Assembly: GCF_030411995.1 (NCBI RefSeq)
Contig: NZ_JASNRC010000003.1
Coordinates: 62,001-126,000, forward strand
Length of the DNA: 64,000 nt
Direction of reading: 5' to 3'
Origin: Massilia sp. YIM B02769
Lineage (GTDB): Bacteria; Pseudomonadota; Gammaproteobacteria; Burkholderiales; Burkholderiaceae_D
Shown: piece after piece, positions 1-8,509 of the stretch
How positions within the stretch are numbered: position 1 is the stretch's first letter
Layout: every line of letters starts with the position of its first letter
Made by a program: the position numbers and the translations under genes
Notes under the pieces: model-generated
Database searches by the model: none
What the model was told of the DNA's origin: nothing
What the model saw: the letters and a program-made list of their open reading frames with translations, nothing else

Positions 1-1
1 G

Positions 2-502
2 CCGACCCTGGACCTGGTGGCGAATGCCGGCCGCAGCAACGTCAGCGGGCGCACCCTGAGTTCGGGCGACGGCCGCAACAATTCCATCGGCGTGCAGTGG
101 ACGGTGCCGATCTTCAGCGGCTACGCCGTCACCAGCCGCGTGCGCGAATCGATCGCCCTGGAAGACAAGGCCCGCAACGACCTCGAAACCACGCGCCGTA
201 ACGCCGCCCTGCAGGCACGCCAGGCTTTCCTGGGCGTGAACAGCGGCATGGCGCAAGTCAAGGCGCTGGAAGCGGCCGAAGTGTCGAGCCAGTCGGCGCT
301 GGAATCGAACAAGCTGGGTTACCAGGTGGGCGTGCGCATCAACATCGACGTGCTGAATGCCCAGCGCCAGCTGTATTCGACCCGTACCGACCTGGCGCGT
401 GCGCGCTACAACACCATCCTGAACGGCCTGCGCCTGAAGGCGGCGGCCGGTTCGCTGCGCGAAGCGGACTTGGTGCCGGTGAACAATCTGCTGCAGAAAT
501 AA
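2..502 (+). CDS. TolC-family outer membrane channel protein, C-terminal part (5' end outside window)
   Basis: The reading frame is open from the first full codon and ends in TAA, giving the last 166 residues of a TolC-type protein. These proteins form trimeric outer-membrane and periplasmic tunnels for type I secretion or RND efflux. The visible part is the second structural repeat: a beta-strand stretch ending in VPIFSGY, long Ala/Gln/Arg-rich helices, and the segment YQVGVRINIDVLNAQRQLYS, which is typical of the last tunnel helix. A strong hairpin terminator follows 43 bases after the stop. The partner transporter genes would lie upstream, so export substrate and symbol cannot be given. Confidence 0.88.
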   Translation, partial: PTLDLVANAGRSNVSGRTLSSGDGRNNSIGVQWTVPIFSGYAVTSRVRESIALEDKARNDLETTRRNAALQARQAFLGVNSGMAQVKALEAAEVSSQSALESNKLGYQVGVRINIDVLNAQRQLYSTRTDLARARYNTILNGLRLKAAAGSLREADLVPVNNLLQK

Positions 503-544
503 GCTTGCATATAAAATTTGCATCCTGGCTCCTGGATGCAAATA

Positions 545-573
545 AAAAACGGCGCCTTACTGGCGCCGTTTTT
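545..573. terminator. Bidirectional hairpin terminator
   Basis: Twelve-base arms (AAAAACGGCGCC and its exact complement) flank a 5-base loop, with A and T runs on the two sides. It sits between the plus-strand TolC gene and the convergent HAF-repeat gene, so it can stop transcription from both directions. Confidence 0.85.
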
Positions 574-587
574 CTTCCCATGAACGC

Positions 588-1847
588 TTATTTGCCGCCG
601 TTCTTTCTTGGTCGCAGCAGGCCGAGTCCGGTGTTGGTCCGTACGGCAATCGCGCCATCGTCGGCCACCGCCTCGGCTTCCAGCAGCACGACTCCCGCCG
701 GCAGGTCCTTCACCCGCGTATTCAGGTCGACCAGGCCATAGGTCGGCCCCCAGGCAACGGCGTGCTCGGGACCGGTGTTCCCATCGACCGCCTGGCCGAC
801 GATCAGGCCGGAGGCGTTGATGGCGTTGGCGTCGGAGAAGCGGCCGCCGTTCAGCGTGCCCAGGCTGCGCATGCTCGTGCCGTCATGCACGAAGGCGACC
901 TGGCCGAAATTGCTGTAGACGTAGCCGACCACATGGCCGGCGTCGTTGATCGCATGGGGCACCGCACCGTTGGTGTCGGGCAGCATGCCGAGGTCCTGGA
1001 GTACGCCGCCGCTGTAGCGGAAGGCGCGCAGCAGGCCATCGACCACGGGGTCGCGCGCGCTGATGGTGACCTGGCCGGACTCGTTGATGTCGATTGCCTG
1101 CGAGCTGAAGCCGGGCGGATTCAGGTCCTGCAGCGGCGCACCCGTGCGCGCGTCGTACAGGAAGGCGTGGAGCACGTTCTCGCCCGTGATCGTTGATGTG
1201 CCGACCACCTGGCCGGCCGCATTCATGTCGAGCGCCTCCGAGATCTGCCCGCCCAGGGTGCCGAGGTCGCGCATCGACTTGCCGTCGTAATAGAAGGCGT
1301 GCCGCGGCGAGCCGGGCACCGTGGACCAGCCGGCCACCTTGCCGCAGGTGCTGATCGACACGCCCCAGGACTCGCCGCCCAGCGTGCCGATGTCGTGCAG
1401 GGTGCCGTCGTAGAAGAAGGCGTGGGGAATGCCGGACGGCGTCTGCCCCCAGCCGGCTACCTGGCCGCAGCGGTTGACGGCGAAGGCCCGCGCGTTCGCC
1501 CCGCCAAAGGTGCCGAGGTCGATGTTGGTCTTGCCGTTGTACAGGAAAGCCCGGACGGTGCCCGATTCATCCCACGAGCTGCCGGTCACCAGTCCGCCGT
1601 TGGCAATGCCTTGCCGGTCGACCACGCCGTACGTGATGCCGGGCAGGCCGATGGGGGTAAAGTCGTACAGCGGACCCTGGTTGACCGGTGGCGAGGGCGG
1701 CGCGGGCTGGACGGGCGGCGCCGGGTGCGGAGTGTGACTGCCGCCGCCGCCGCCGCAAGCAGTCAGCAAGGCGCACAGTGCCAGGACGGCGCCTGACATT
1801 GCCTGGTGGGTTGGAATGACGATCCTGGATGAACGGAAACCGGACAT
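588..1847 (-). CDS. HAF-repeat lipoprotein, probably extracytoplasmic
   Basis: A 419-residue protein with an N-terminal hydrophobic segment ending in a lipobox (LLTAC, Cys31), then a Gly run and a Pro-rich linker (about residues 32-57). The rest is a run of HAF repeats, seen as recurring HAFFYDG...DLGTLGG units alternating with sequences like VNRCGQVAGW, at about 40-50 residue spacing. The HAF family is described as probable extracellular repeats; its molecular role is not known. The start at residue 1 is uncertain, since Met17 gives a more compact signal peptide. Lipid anchoring to a membrane is inferred from the lipobox. No operon partner is visible. Confidence 0.8.
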   Translation of the reverse strand: MSGFRSSRIVIPTHQAMSGAVLALCALLTACGGGGGSHTPHPAPPVQPAPPSPPVNQGPLYDFTPIGLPGITYGVVDRQGIANGGLVTGSSWDESGTVRAFLYNGKTNIDLGTFGGANARAFAVNRCGQVAGWGQTPSGIPHAFFYDGTLHDIGTLGGESWGVSISTCGKVAGWSTVPGSPRHAFYYDGKSMRDLGTLGGQISEALDMNAAGQVVGTSTITGENVLHAFLYDARTGAPLQDLNPPGFSSQAIDINESGQVTISARDPVVDGLLRAFRYSGGVLQDLGMLPDTNGAVPHAINDAGHVVGYVYSNFGQVAFVHDGTSMRSLGTLNGGRFSDANAINASGLIVGQAVDGNTGPEHAVAWGPTYGLVDLNTRVKDLPAGVVLLEAEAVADDGAIAVRTNTGLGLLRPRKNGGK

Positions 1848-1982
1848 GACGCGCCTCCATTGACGTTTGATGCTTCAGTCTAGGTCGGGCTCGGCTGCTG
1901 CGTTCGCGTATTGAAGAGTTCGTTTGTCTTCGGTCAAGGCGACCGTTGACCCCGTGCAATGACTTCTTTCAAATGCTTCCGT

Positions 1983-2009
1983 AAAGAAAAACGGCGCCGC
2001 AGCGCCGTT
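1983..2009 (-). terminator. Rho-independent terminator of ribB
   Basis: Eight-base arms (AACGGCGC and its complement, 1990-1997 and 2002-2009) with a 4-base loop, followed on the minus strand by a T-rich run (1983-1990), 13 bases past the ribB stop codon. Confidence 0.8.
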
Positions 2010-2022
2010 GTTCATGCCCGCA

Positions 2023-2667
2023 TTACGCCTGGCGCTTGCGCCATTCGATCATCTCGGCAATCGTCAGGATCGGGAAGCCGCGTTCCTCGGCAAAGCGCTC
2101 GATGTCTGCGCCGCGCATCATGGTGCCGTCCGGGTTCATCAGCTCGCACAGCACGGCCGACGGTTGCAGGCCGGCCATGATGGACAAATCGACCGAGCCT
2201 TCGGTATGGCCGGCGCGCGACAGCACGCCGCCCGGCGTGGCGCGCAGGGGGAATACGTGGCCAGGGCGCACCAGGTCGTCCGGCTTGGCATCGGCAGCAA
2301 TCGCGGCGCGGATGGTGGTGACGCGGTCGGCCGCCGAGACGCCGGTGGTGACGCCGTGGCGCGCCTCGATCGACACCGTGAACGGGGTGCCGTAGCGGCT
2401 GCCGTTCTCGATGGCCATCGGCGGCAGTTCCAGTTCGCGCACGCGCTCGGCCGACAGGCACAGGCAGACGATGCCGCTGCATTCGCGGATCATCAGGGCC
2501 ATGGTTTCGACGGTCAGCTTTTCGGCGGCAACGATCAGGTCGGCTTCGTTTTCGCGGTCGAAATCGTCGAGCAGGATGACCGGGATGCCGGCGCGGGTGG
2601 CCGCCAGTGCCGCGGCGATGCGGCCGTCCAGGTCGGTGCTGTGAAGGGAGTAAGTGTTGACTAACAT
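2023..2667 (-). CDS. ribB: 3,4-dihydroxy-2-butanone-4-phosphate synthase
   Basis: RibB makes 3,4-dihydroxy-2-butanone 4-phosphate and formate from ribulose 5-phosphate, the four-carbon precursor of riboflavin. The 214-residue protein shows the family motifs [11 protein letters not shown] (the acidic, metal-binding loop), [31 protein letters not shown] and the C-terminal [13 protein letters not shown]. It has RibB length and no fused GTP cyclohydrolase II (RibA) domain. The start at 2667 was chosen because AGGAG lies 9 bases upstream and the protein N-terminus matches the family; a longer in-frame extension reads into the riboswitch expression platform. Expression should respond to FMN through the riboswitch upstream. 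A terminator follows directly, so the gene is probably transcribed alone. Confidence 0.95.
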   Translation of the reverse strand: MLVNTYSLHSTDLDGRIAAALAATRAGIPVILLDDFDRENEADLIVAAEKLTVETMALMIRECSGIVCLCLSAERVRELELPPMAIENGSRYGTPFTVSIEARHGVTTGVSAADRVTTIRAAIAADAKPDDLVRPGHVFPLRATPGGVLSRAGHTEGSVDLSIMAGLQPSAVLCELMNPDGTMMRGADIERFAEERGFPILTIAEMIEWRKRQA

Positions 2668-2778
2668 TGTGAGACGCTCCTCGCGTGAAGTTGGCGAAAA
2701 ACGCATCAGGGCAAGCGAATAGACGCGCCTTGCGTGCAAGCCGCAGGGGCGAGCAGAGGCAAAGCGCATGGCAGCGCA

Positions 2779-2922
2779 CATCTTCTTTCATCCGGACTAT
2801 GACCGTCGGCCCTGGCATCGCACCAGATCTGCTGACCCTGCCACGGGAAGTGGCAGGCGCTCGCGGGCTTGGTCTTTGCAGACCTTACCGCCGGTGGGGA
2901 ATTCCACCCCGCCCCGAAGACG
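2779..2922 (-). promoter_or_regulatory. FMN riboswitch (RFN element)
   Basis: On the minus strand the conserved RFN blocks appear in order: TTCGGGGCGGGGTG near 2919, CCCCACCGGCGGTAAGGTCTGC, AGCCCGCGAGCGCC, a variable hairpin (CTGCCACTTCCCGTGGCAG), CAGATCTGGTGCGATGCC, GCCGACGGTCATAGTCCGG and ATGAAAGAAGATG at 2779. The aptamer lies about 110 bases upstream of the ribB start. The expression platform (2668-2778) has hairpin-forming sequence but no textbook terminator I am sure of, so control could be at transcription or at translation initiation. Confidence 0.95.
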
Positions 2923-3018
2923 TATTGAATGCCTGTGGAAACAGGCGCAAGAATTTTAACAGCAAGCGTCCAGCCCTGCCGGGCAGGGCCGGTTTTCGCC
3001 GGCTGGCCCCGTTGCCTC

Positions 3019-3432
3019 TTAGTTGCTGAGGCCGCCGCCGCCTTCGTTGTCCTTGCGCTGGATGAACTCGATCTTGTAGCCGTCCGGGTCGGTGACAAAG
3101 GCGATCACGGTGGTGCCGCCCTTGACCGGGCCCGGCTCGCGCGTGATGTTGCCGCCGGCCTTGCGTACGGCGTCGCAGGTGACGTAGATGTCGTCGGCCG
3201 AGATGGCGATGTGGCCATAGGCGGTACCCATGTCGTAGCGCTCGGTGCCGTAGTTGTAGGTCAGCTCGAGTTCGGCGTGGTCGGGGTTGCTGCCGTAGCC
3301 GAGGAAGGCCAGCTTGTACTGGTACTCGGGGTTGTCGCTGGTGCGCAGCAGTTTCATGCCGAGGACCTGGGTGTAGAAATCGATGGAGCGTTGCAGGTCG
3401 CCGACGCGGAGCATGGTGTGCAGGATGCGCAT
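3019..3432 (-). CDS. gloA: Lactoylglutathione lyase (glyoxalase I)
   Basis: GloA isomerises the methylglyoxal-glutathione hemithioacetal to S-lactoylglutathione, the first step of methylglyoxal detoxification in the cytoplasm. The 137-residue protein closely follows the Ni-dependent E. coli type ([45 protein letters not shown]). The metal ligands His5, Glu56, His74 and Glu122 are all present at the expected positions. The start at 3432 is preceded by AGAAGGA. It lies between the ribB leader, downstream on the same strand, and a 258-base inverted-repeat element upstream. It is probably a single-gene unit. Confidence 0.96.
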   Translation of the reverse strand: MRILHTMLRVGDLQRSIDFYTQVLGMKLLRTSDNPEYQYKLAFLGYGSNPDHAELELTYNYGTERYDMGTAYGHIAISADDIYVTCDAVRKAGGNITREPGPVKGGTTVIAFVTDPDGYKIEFIQRKDNEGGGGLSN

Positions 3433-3559
3433 GGGGTGGTGTCCTTCTGAGAAAACGGAAAGCAGCAATTTTATGCGTTCGGGGCGATCCTTGCCGGAGG
3501 CGGGTAGGAAGGAGGCGTTGTCCATCACGGATGTTCCGCCGGCGTCGTTTCATTGTTGG

Positions 3560-3817
3560 CGCTGACCGTACGGTGGGGTCATTGATGCCGGGGGCATCAA
3601 TGACGAAGTGCCCACGCGGTTACGTACACCTGCTTGCACCTGTGCCGGCAACATATCGCTCGATACGTATCCGAAGGGCGCCATTTGGTCAGTTCGTGGC
3701 CATCATAAATGGTCCGAGCGATCAGTTACGGCCGCAGGTGCAAGCAAACGTGCGTAACCGCGTGGGCACTTCGTCATTGATGCCCCCGGCATCAATGACC
3801 CCACCGTACGGTCAGCG
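3560..3817. repeat. Large inverted-repeat element with 65-bp perfect arms and nested palindromes
   Basis: Positions 3560-3624 and 3753-3817 are perfect inverted copies of each other, and the match continues imperfectly inward for another 20-25 bases (CTGCTTGCACCTG region). Each arm holds a second palindrome (GTCATTGATGCC / GGCATCAATGAC). Arm ends (CGTACGGTGGG and GTGCCCACGCGGTTACG) match the shorter repeat copies at 15584, 27130 and 41524, with the palindrome inserted in the middle. The 3433-3874 interval, between the gloA start and the osmC end, contains nothing else that I can recognise. No reading frame for a transposase is present. Confidence 0.9.
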
Positions 3818-3874
3818 TTGCGAGTGAATGGAAATGCCAACGCGGGCATGAACCGTTCACCCAACATCAACGAA

Positions 3875-4306
3875 TCAGTTTTCCAGCCGCGAAGCCAGCG
3901 TGATCTCGGCATTAAACAACTTCGACACCGGGCAGTTTTCCTTGGCGGTGGTGGCCGCCTTGTCGAAGGCCTCCTGGCTGGCGCCGGGAATCTTCGCCAC
4001 CAGGTCGAGGTGCACGGCGGTGATCTTGAAGCCGCCCTCGACCTTTTCCATCGACACGGTGGCCGTGGTGCGCAGTTCCTCGGCCGTCAGGCCGGCCTGG
4101 CCGAGCTGGCCGGACAGGGCCATCGTGAAACAGCCGGCGTGGGCCGCGCCGATCAGTTCTTCCGGGTTGGTGCCGGGGCCGTCCTCGAAGCGGGTGTTGA
4201 AGCCGTACTGCGAATCCTTCAGCACGCCACTGCCGGTCGAGACCGCGCCCTTGCCGTCCTTCAGGCCGCCGCTCCAGACGGCGCTGCCATTGCGTTTGAT
4301 GGTCAT
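3875..4306 (-). CDS. osmC: OsmC-type peroxiredoxin
   Basis: OsmC reduces organic hydroperoxides with two redox cysteines in the cytoplasm. The 143-residue protein has the OsmC-subfamily layout, with Cys59 in HAGCFTMAL and Cys125 in ENCPVSK, the exact positions of the catalytic pair in E. coli OsmC. The start at 4306 has AAAGGAG 7 bases upstream. A second family member, ohr, is at 9471. Only 10 bases separate it from the upstream 103-codon gene on the same strand, so the two may be co-transcribed and stress-induced. Confidence 0.93.
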   Translation of the reverse strand: MTIKRNGSAVWSGGLKDGKGAVSTGSGVLKDSQYGFNTRFEDGPGTNPEELIGAAHAGCFTMALSGQLGQAGLTAEELRTTATVSMEKVEGGFKITAVHLDLVAKIPGASQEAFDKAATTAKENCPVSKLFNAEITLASRLEN

Positions 4307-4316
4307 GAGTTCTCCT

Positions 4317-4628
4317 TTATCGGTTCTTGCCCGGTACGGGCTCGACGGAATCGTGATCGCGCATCGAACGATGGCGGTCGGGTTGTGGGTTGGCCTGGCC
4401 GGTGGCGTCGGCGTCGGGTTCGACCGCAACGCTGATGCCAGGGGTGTTGCGGGCATCGGTGTCGACCAGGCCTTGCGCCAGGTCTTCGGCCGCCTGCTTG
4501 ATGATGCCGCGCGGCTCGGTGTCCTGGCCATCGGGCGACTCATCGCGCTCGTGCGGCTGGCGCTTGACGCCGTCGTTTTCGATCTTTGCATCGGTGTTGA
4601 CGAAGCGGTCTTTGGTTTCGGTAACCAT
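4317..4628 (-). CDS. Small hydrophilic protein of unknown function
   Basis: I do not recognise this 103-residue protein. It is very rich in Asp, Glu, Arg, Gln and Asn, has no membrane segment, no cysteine and no signal peptide, and is probably largely disordered. It is supported as a gene by an excellent ribosome binding site (AGGAGG 6 bases before the ATG at 4628) and by its tight spacing to osmC. The composition recalls small general-stress proteins, but that is only an impression. Confidence 0.6.
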   Translation of the reverse strand: MVTETKDRFVNTDAKIENDGVKRQPHERDESPDGQDTEPRGIIKQAAEDLAQGLVDTDARNTPGISVAVEPDADATGQANPQPDRHRSMRDHDSVEPVPGKNR

Positions 4629-4772
4629 GGGTATCCTCCTGTTGCTGACTCTTGCATGAATCCTAACGCGTCGGGCATGCGACAGTCGCGCAATTGAATG
4701 ACCGGTTTATGATGCTTTTTTGCAATTAACTGGATAACATGAACGCTTCGCCATCACCGTGCCTCCCGTTCC

Positions 4773-5723
4773 GTGAAATCCGAAGCCCATTTGCACCACA
4801 GCCCCGCGAATTGCCCCAACTGCGGTTTCGCCCTGAGCGGCAATTTTTGCCAGGAGTGCGGCCAGGCCGCGAAGCTGCATGTGCCGAGCGCGCGCGAGTT
4901 CCTGCATGAGTTCGTGGCCCATTACGTGGCGCTGGAGGGCAAGCTGTGGCAGTCGGTCAAGCTGCTGCTGTTCAAGCCAGGGCAATTGACGCGCGAGTAC
5001 ATCGAGGGGCGCCGCGTGCGCTATGTCGAGCCGTTGCGCCTCTACCTGACCTTCAGCATCATCTTCTTTGCACTGTTCAAGTTCAGCGGCATCAACATCG
5101 GCGCCCAGGAAAGGGAGATCGAAGCGGCGAAGCCGAAGGCCGCTGCCGTGCAGCCGGCGCCGGCAGGAGATGGCCAGGCCGCCGTCGCAGCGCCTGCCGC
5201 CAAGCCGGCGGACAAGAAAACCAATCAACCCGCCTTGATCCAAATCGAGGACGACGACGAAGACCTGCGCAACCTGGCGGACAAGGTCCACCCGTCGATT
5301 GGCGCAAAGATGGATCACTTCGGCAAGCTGCCGAGCGAGGTCCGCAACGAAGCCCTGAAGCGCGCCTTCTTCAGCTACGCGCCGTACGCGATCTTCCTCC
5401 TGATGCCGGTGTTCGCCGCCTTCCTCAAGCTGCTGTATCTCGGCTCGGGGCGCCGCTACGGCGAACACGTGCTGTTCGCGCTGCACACGAATGCCTTTGC
5501 CTTCCTGTGCCTCAGCCTGATCTTGGTCATGCCCGACTTCGTGCCGCTGGTGGGCAAGGCACTCGGGCTGTGGCTGGTGTTCTATTTGCCCACCGCCATG
5601 CGCAAGGTGTATGGCGGCAGCCGCATCCTGACCGCGCTGCGCTGGATGGTGCTGATGACGGCGCATACCTTCAGCATCATGTTGGCGGCCGTGTTCGCCG
5701 CAGCGATGGGAATGATGGGCTGA
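4773..5723 (+). CDS. DUF3667-type membrane protein with N-terminal zinc ribbon
   Basis: A 316-residue protein. Residues 14-30 hold a two-knuckle zinc ribbon (CPNCG...CQECG), followed by a conserved helix-rich block with LLFKPGQLTREYIEGRRVRYVEPLRLYL leading into the first membrane segment (about residues 90-108). A charged Ala/Lys/Asp loop (about 110-195) separates it from roughly four more hydrophobic segments. This layout fits the DUF3667 family, whose function is unknown. The start used is a GTG with no convincing ribosome binding site, so the N-terminus is the least certain part, though the ribbon is clearly inside. It is probably in the inner membrane with the ribbon in the cytoplasm. Confidence 0.75.
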   Translation: MKSEAHLHHSPANCPNCGFALSGNFCQECGQAAKLHVPSAREFLHEFVAHYVALEGKLWQSVKLLLFKPGQLTREYIEGRRVRYVEPLRLYLTFSIIFFALFKFSGINIGAQEREIEAAKPKAAAVQPAPAGDGQAAVAAPAAKPADKKTNQPALIQIEDDDEDLRNLADKVHPSIGAKMDHFGKLPSEVRNEALKRAFFSYAPYAIFLLMPVFAAFLKLLYLGSGRRYGEHVLFALHTNAFAFLCLSLILVMPDFVPLVGKALGLWLVFYLPTAMRKVYGGSRILTALRWMVLMTAHTFSIMLAAVFAAAMGMMG

Positions 5724-5725
5724 AC

Positions 5726-5772
5726 TTGCAGTTATCCGGCTCGCCCATCTATACTGTGATTTTGTACAGTAT
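5726..5772 (+). promoter_or_regulatory. SOS promoter: LexA box over the -10 of nadK-recN
   Basis: A perfect 7-base inverted repeat (ATACTGT at 5751, ACAGTAT at 5766) forms CTGT-N8-ACAG at 5754-5769, the LexA operator pattern of gamma- and betaproteobacteria. It overlaps a sigma-70 promoter read as TTGCAG (5726-5731), an 18-base spacer and TATACT (5750-5755). Bound LexA would block RNA polymerase. The gene cargo includes recN, a classic SOS gene, and recA in this window has a similar box at 51832. Confidence 0.85.
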
Positions 5773-5849
5773 TCGCCGTGCGGCCAAGTGGCAGGCGCTG
5801 GGATTATCGGTTAATCTCAGCGTGTTCGCCTTCTACTGCCGAGAGACCT

Positions 5850-6761
5850 ATGCCCCCTGAGCAAGAAACAAACCAAGCGCAACAACTCATCGCGCTCGTG
5901 GTGCGGCAAAACACGGCCGGCATCGAAGAACCCGTCGAGCGCATCCTGGGCTTTCTCCAGGACGCCGGCTACCGCGTGGTGTTCGAGGCCGATACCGCGG
6001 CCCACCTCGGCATGCCCGGCATTGAAGCCATGGACGTCAACGCCATCGGCGAGCAGGCCGATCTGGTCATCGTGATGGGCGGCGACGGCACCATGCTCGG
6101 CATTGCGCGCCAGCTGGCCAAGTACGAAGTCTCCCTCATCGGCATCAACCTCGGCCGCCTCGGCTTCATCACCGACATCCCGGTCGAGCGCATGCTGCCG
6201 GCGCTCGGCGAAATTTTGCAGGGCAAGGCCACCGCCGAGAAGCGCAGCCTGCTCGAAGGGCGCGTGATGCGCGACGGCGCCATGATCTATTGCGGCGTGG
6301 CCGTGAACGATGTGGTGGTGGCGCGCGGCAGCGGCGCCGGCATGGCCGAGCTGCGCGTGACGGTCGACGGCCAGTTCATGTACAACCAGCGTTCGGACGG
6401 CTTGATCGTCTCCACGCCCACCGGCTCCACGGCCTATGCGCTGTCGGCCGGCGGGCCGCTGCTGCATCCCAGCCTGCAAGGCATCGTGCTGGTGCCGATC
6501 GCGCCGCACGCGCTGTCGAACCGGCCGATCGCCGTGCCCGACACCAGCGAGATCGTGGTCACCATCGTCAGTGGCCGCGACATCTCCGTGAACTTCGACA
6601 TGCAGACCTTCGCCAGCCTGCAGCACGGCGACGAGATCGTCATCTCGCGCTCGCCGAACACCATCACCTTCCTGCACCCGGAAGGCTGGAGCTACTACAA
6701 CACCCTGCGCGAAAAGCTGCACTGGCACGAATACCCGTCCTACGACGGCAAACTCAAGTAA
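5850..6761 (+). CDS. nadK: NAD kinase
   Basis: NadK phosphorylates NAD+ to NADP+ in the cytoplasm. The 303-residue protein has the family signatures: the GGDGT loop in [23 protein letters not shown], a conserved NDVV segment, and [16 protein letters not shown] followed by [12 protein letters not shown]. The ATG at 5850 was chosen because the protein there begins just before the conserved LIALVVR strand; 24 upstream in-frame codons read through the promoter region. recN follows after 26 bases, and both lie behind a LexA box, so NADP supply appears tied to the DNA-damage response in this organism. Confidence 0.96.
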   Translation: MPPEQETNQAQQLIALVVRQNTAGIEEPVERILGFLQDAGYRVVFEADTAAHLGMPGIEAMDVNAIGEQADLVIVMGGDGTMLGIARQLAKYEVSLIGINLGRLGFITDIPVERMLPALGEILQGKATAEKRSLLEGRVMRDGAMIYCGVAVNDVVVARGSGAGMAELRVTVDGQFMYNQRSDGLIVSTPTGSTAYALSAGGPLLHPSLQGIVLVPIAPHALSNRPIAVPDTSEIVVTIVSGRDISVNFDMQTFASLQHGDEIVISRSPNTITFLHPEGWSYYNTLREKLHWHEYPSYDGKLK

Positions 6762-6787
6762 AAGAACCACAGGAGACCTGTTTCTTC

Positions 6788-8452
6788 ATGCTGCGCACAC
6801 TGACCATCCGCGACTTCGTCATCGTCGACGCGATCGAACTCGAATTTGCCAACGGCTTTTCGGTCTTCACCGGCGAAACCGGGGCCGGCAAGTCGATCCT
6901 GATCGACGCGCTGCAACTGGCGCTCGGCGGGCGCGGCGAAGCGAGCATGGTGCGCGAGGGCGCGGCCAGGGCCGACATCACGGCCGACTTCGCCCTCACC
7001 GCGCAGGCTGCGAGCTGGCTCGAAGAGCACGAGTTCGCCAGCGAAGAGGGGGGGGCGCTGCTGCGCCGCGTGATCGACAACGCCGGCCGCTCGAAGGCCT
7101 ACATCAACGGCATCGCCGCCACCGCCGGCCAGCTGCGCGAACTGGGCGACATGCTGGTCGACATCCACGGCCAGCACGCGCATCAGAGCCTGTTGAAATC
7201 CGACGCCCAGCGCGCCCTGCTCGACAACCAGATCGCCGTGCGCGACCCGGCCGCCGTGCTTGAAGCCCAGGAAGTGGCAAGCGCCTGGCGTGCCTGGCGT
7301 GCGCTGTCGCGCCAGCGCGAGGAATACGAAACGAATGCCAAGAATGTGCTGCTCGAACGCGAGCGCCTCGAATGGCAGGTAAGCGAACTCGACAAGCTGT
7401 CGCCGAAGCCGGGCGAGTGGACCGAGATCACCAACGAGCACAGCCGCCTGTCGCATGCCGCCAGCCTGCTCGACGGTGCACAAGAGGCGCTGGCCGCGAT
7501 CTCGGAATCGGACCATCCGATTTTGTCGCAGCTGTCGTCGCTGAACACCAAGCTGGGTAAGCTCGTTGACGTCGACGCCGAGCTGCAGGCCGTGCTCGAC
7601 TGCATGGAACCGGCGCGCATCCAGCTGCAGGAAGCGGTGTATGCGCTGAACAACTACATCGACAAGGTCGAGCTGGACCCGAGCCGCCTGCGCGAAGTCG
7701 ACGCCCGCATGGATGCCCTGCACAGCGCCGCGCGCAAGTACCACGTCACGCCGGAAGAACTGCCCGAGGAACACGCGACGCTCGCCGCCAAGCTGCGCCA
7801 GCTGGCCGATGCCACCGACATCGACGGCCTGAAACGCCAGGAAGAAAAGGCGGAAAGCGCCTACAGGAAGGTCGCAAATCGATTGTCGGCGCGGCGCGTG
7901 ACCACGGCCAAGGCGCTGAGCGAACAGGTGACGCTGGCCATGCAGGAACTGAGCATGGGCGGCGGGCGCTTTGCCGTGGCGCTGAATCCGTCGGAGCCGG
8001 GTGCGCATGGGCTGGAGCAGGTGGAATTCCTGGTGGCCGGCCACGCCGGCGTGGCGCCGCGTCCGCTGGCGAAAGTCGCCTCGGGCGGCGAACTGGCGCG
8101 TATCTCGCTGGCCATTTCCGTCATCACCTCGAATGCCACCGTGACGCCGACCCTGATCTTCGACGAGGTCGATAGCGGCATCGGCGGCGGCGTGGCCGAG
8201 GTGGTGGGGCGCTTGCTGAAGCGCTTGGGCCAGCAGCGGCAAGTGCTGTGCGTGACCCACTTGCCGCAGGTGGCGAGCCAGGCCAACCAGCACTTCCAGG
8301 TGGCCAAGGGCACGACAGGCGAAGGGCGCACGGTGTCGCGCATCGAGGTGCTGAACAACCGGGCGCGCGTGGAGGAAGTGGCGCGCATGCTGGGCGGGAT
8401 CGAGATTACCGAGACCACGCGCAAGCATGCGCGGGAATTGCTGGCGTCTTGA
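6788..8452 (+). CDS. recN: DNA repair protein RecN
   Basis: RecN is an SMC-like ATPase that acts early in double-strand break repair. The 554-residue protein starts with MLRTLTIRDFVIVDAIELEF, has Walker A GETGAGKS near residue 31, a central coiled-coil region, the ABC signature ASGGELARISLA near residue 430 and Walker B TLIFDEVDSGIGGG near residue 454, which brings the full head domain together. The ATG at 6788 is preceded by AGGAG at a slightly long spacing. It is second in the nadK-recN unit and should be SOS-induced through the LexA box at 5754. It converges on the NYN gene. Confidence 0.97.
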   Translation: MLRTLTIRDFVIVDAIELEFANGFSVFTGETGAGKSILIDALQLALGGRGEASMVREGAARADITADFALTAQAASWLEEHEFASEEGGALLRRVIDNAGRSKAYINGIAATAGQLRELGDMLVDIHGQHAHQSLLKSDAQRALLDNQIAVRDPAAVLEAQEVASAWRAWRALSRQREEYETNAKNVLLERERLEWQVSELDKLSPKPGEWTEITNEHSRLSHAASLLDGAQEALAAISESDHPILSQLSSLNTKLGKLVDVDAELQAVLDCMEPARIQLQEAVYALNNYIDKVELDPSRLREVDARMDALHSAARKYHVTPEELPEEHATLAAKLRQLADATDIDGLKRQEEKAESAYRKVANRLSARRVTTAKALSEQVTLAMQELSMGGGRFAVALNPSEPGAHGLEQVEFLVAGHAGVAPRPLAKVASGGELARISLAISVITSNATVTPTLIFDEVDSGIGGGVAEVVGRLLKRLGQQRQVLCVTHLPQVASQANQHFQVAKGTTGEGRTVSRIEVLNNRARVEEVARMLGGIEITETTRKHARELLAS

Positions 8453-8509
8453 GGTTGTAGCGGCTCAGGCAGTCGTTGCTTCCTGTAGTCGTTTCAAGCC
8501 GCGTGATGG

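Noticed and set aside
3529..3874. Insertion sequence remnant at the 258-base inverted repeat
   Set aside because: There is no transposase fragment, and target-site duplications are not evident at 3559/3818. It fits a non-coding repeat better.
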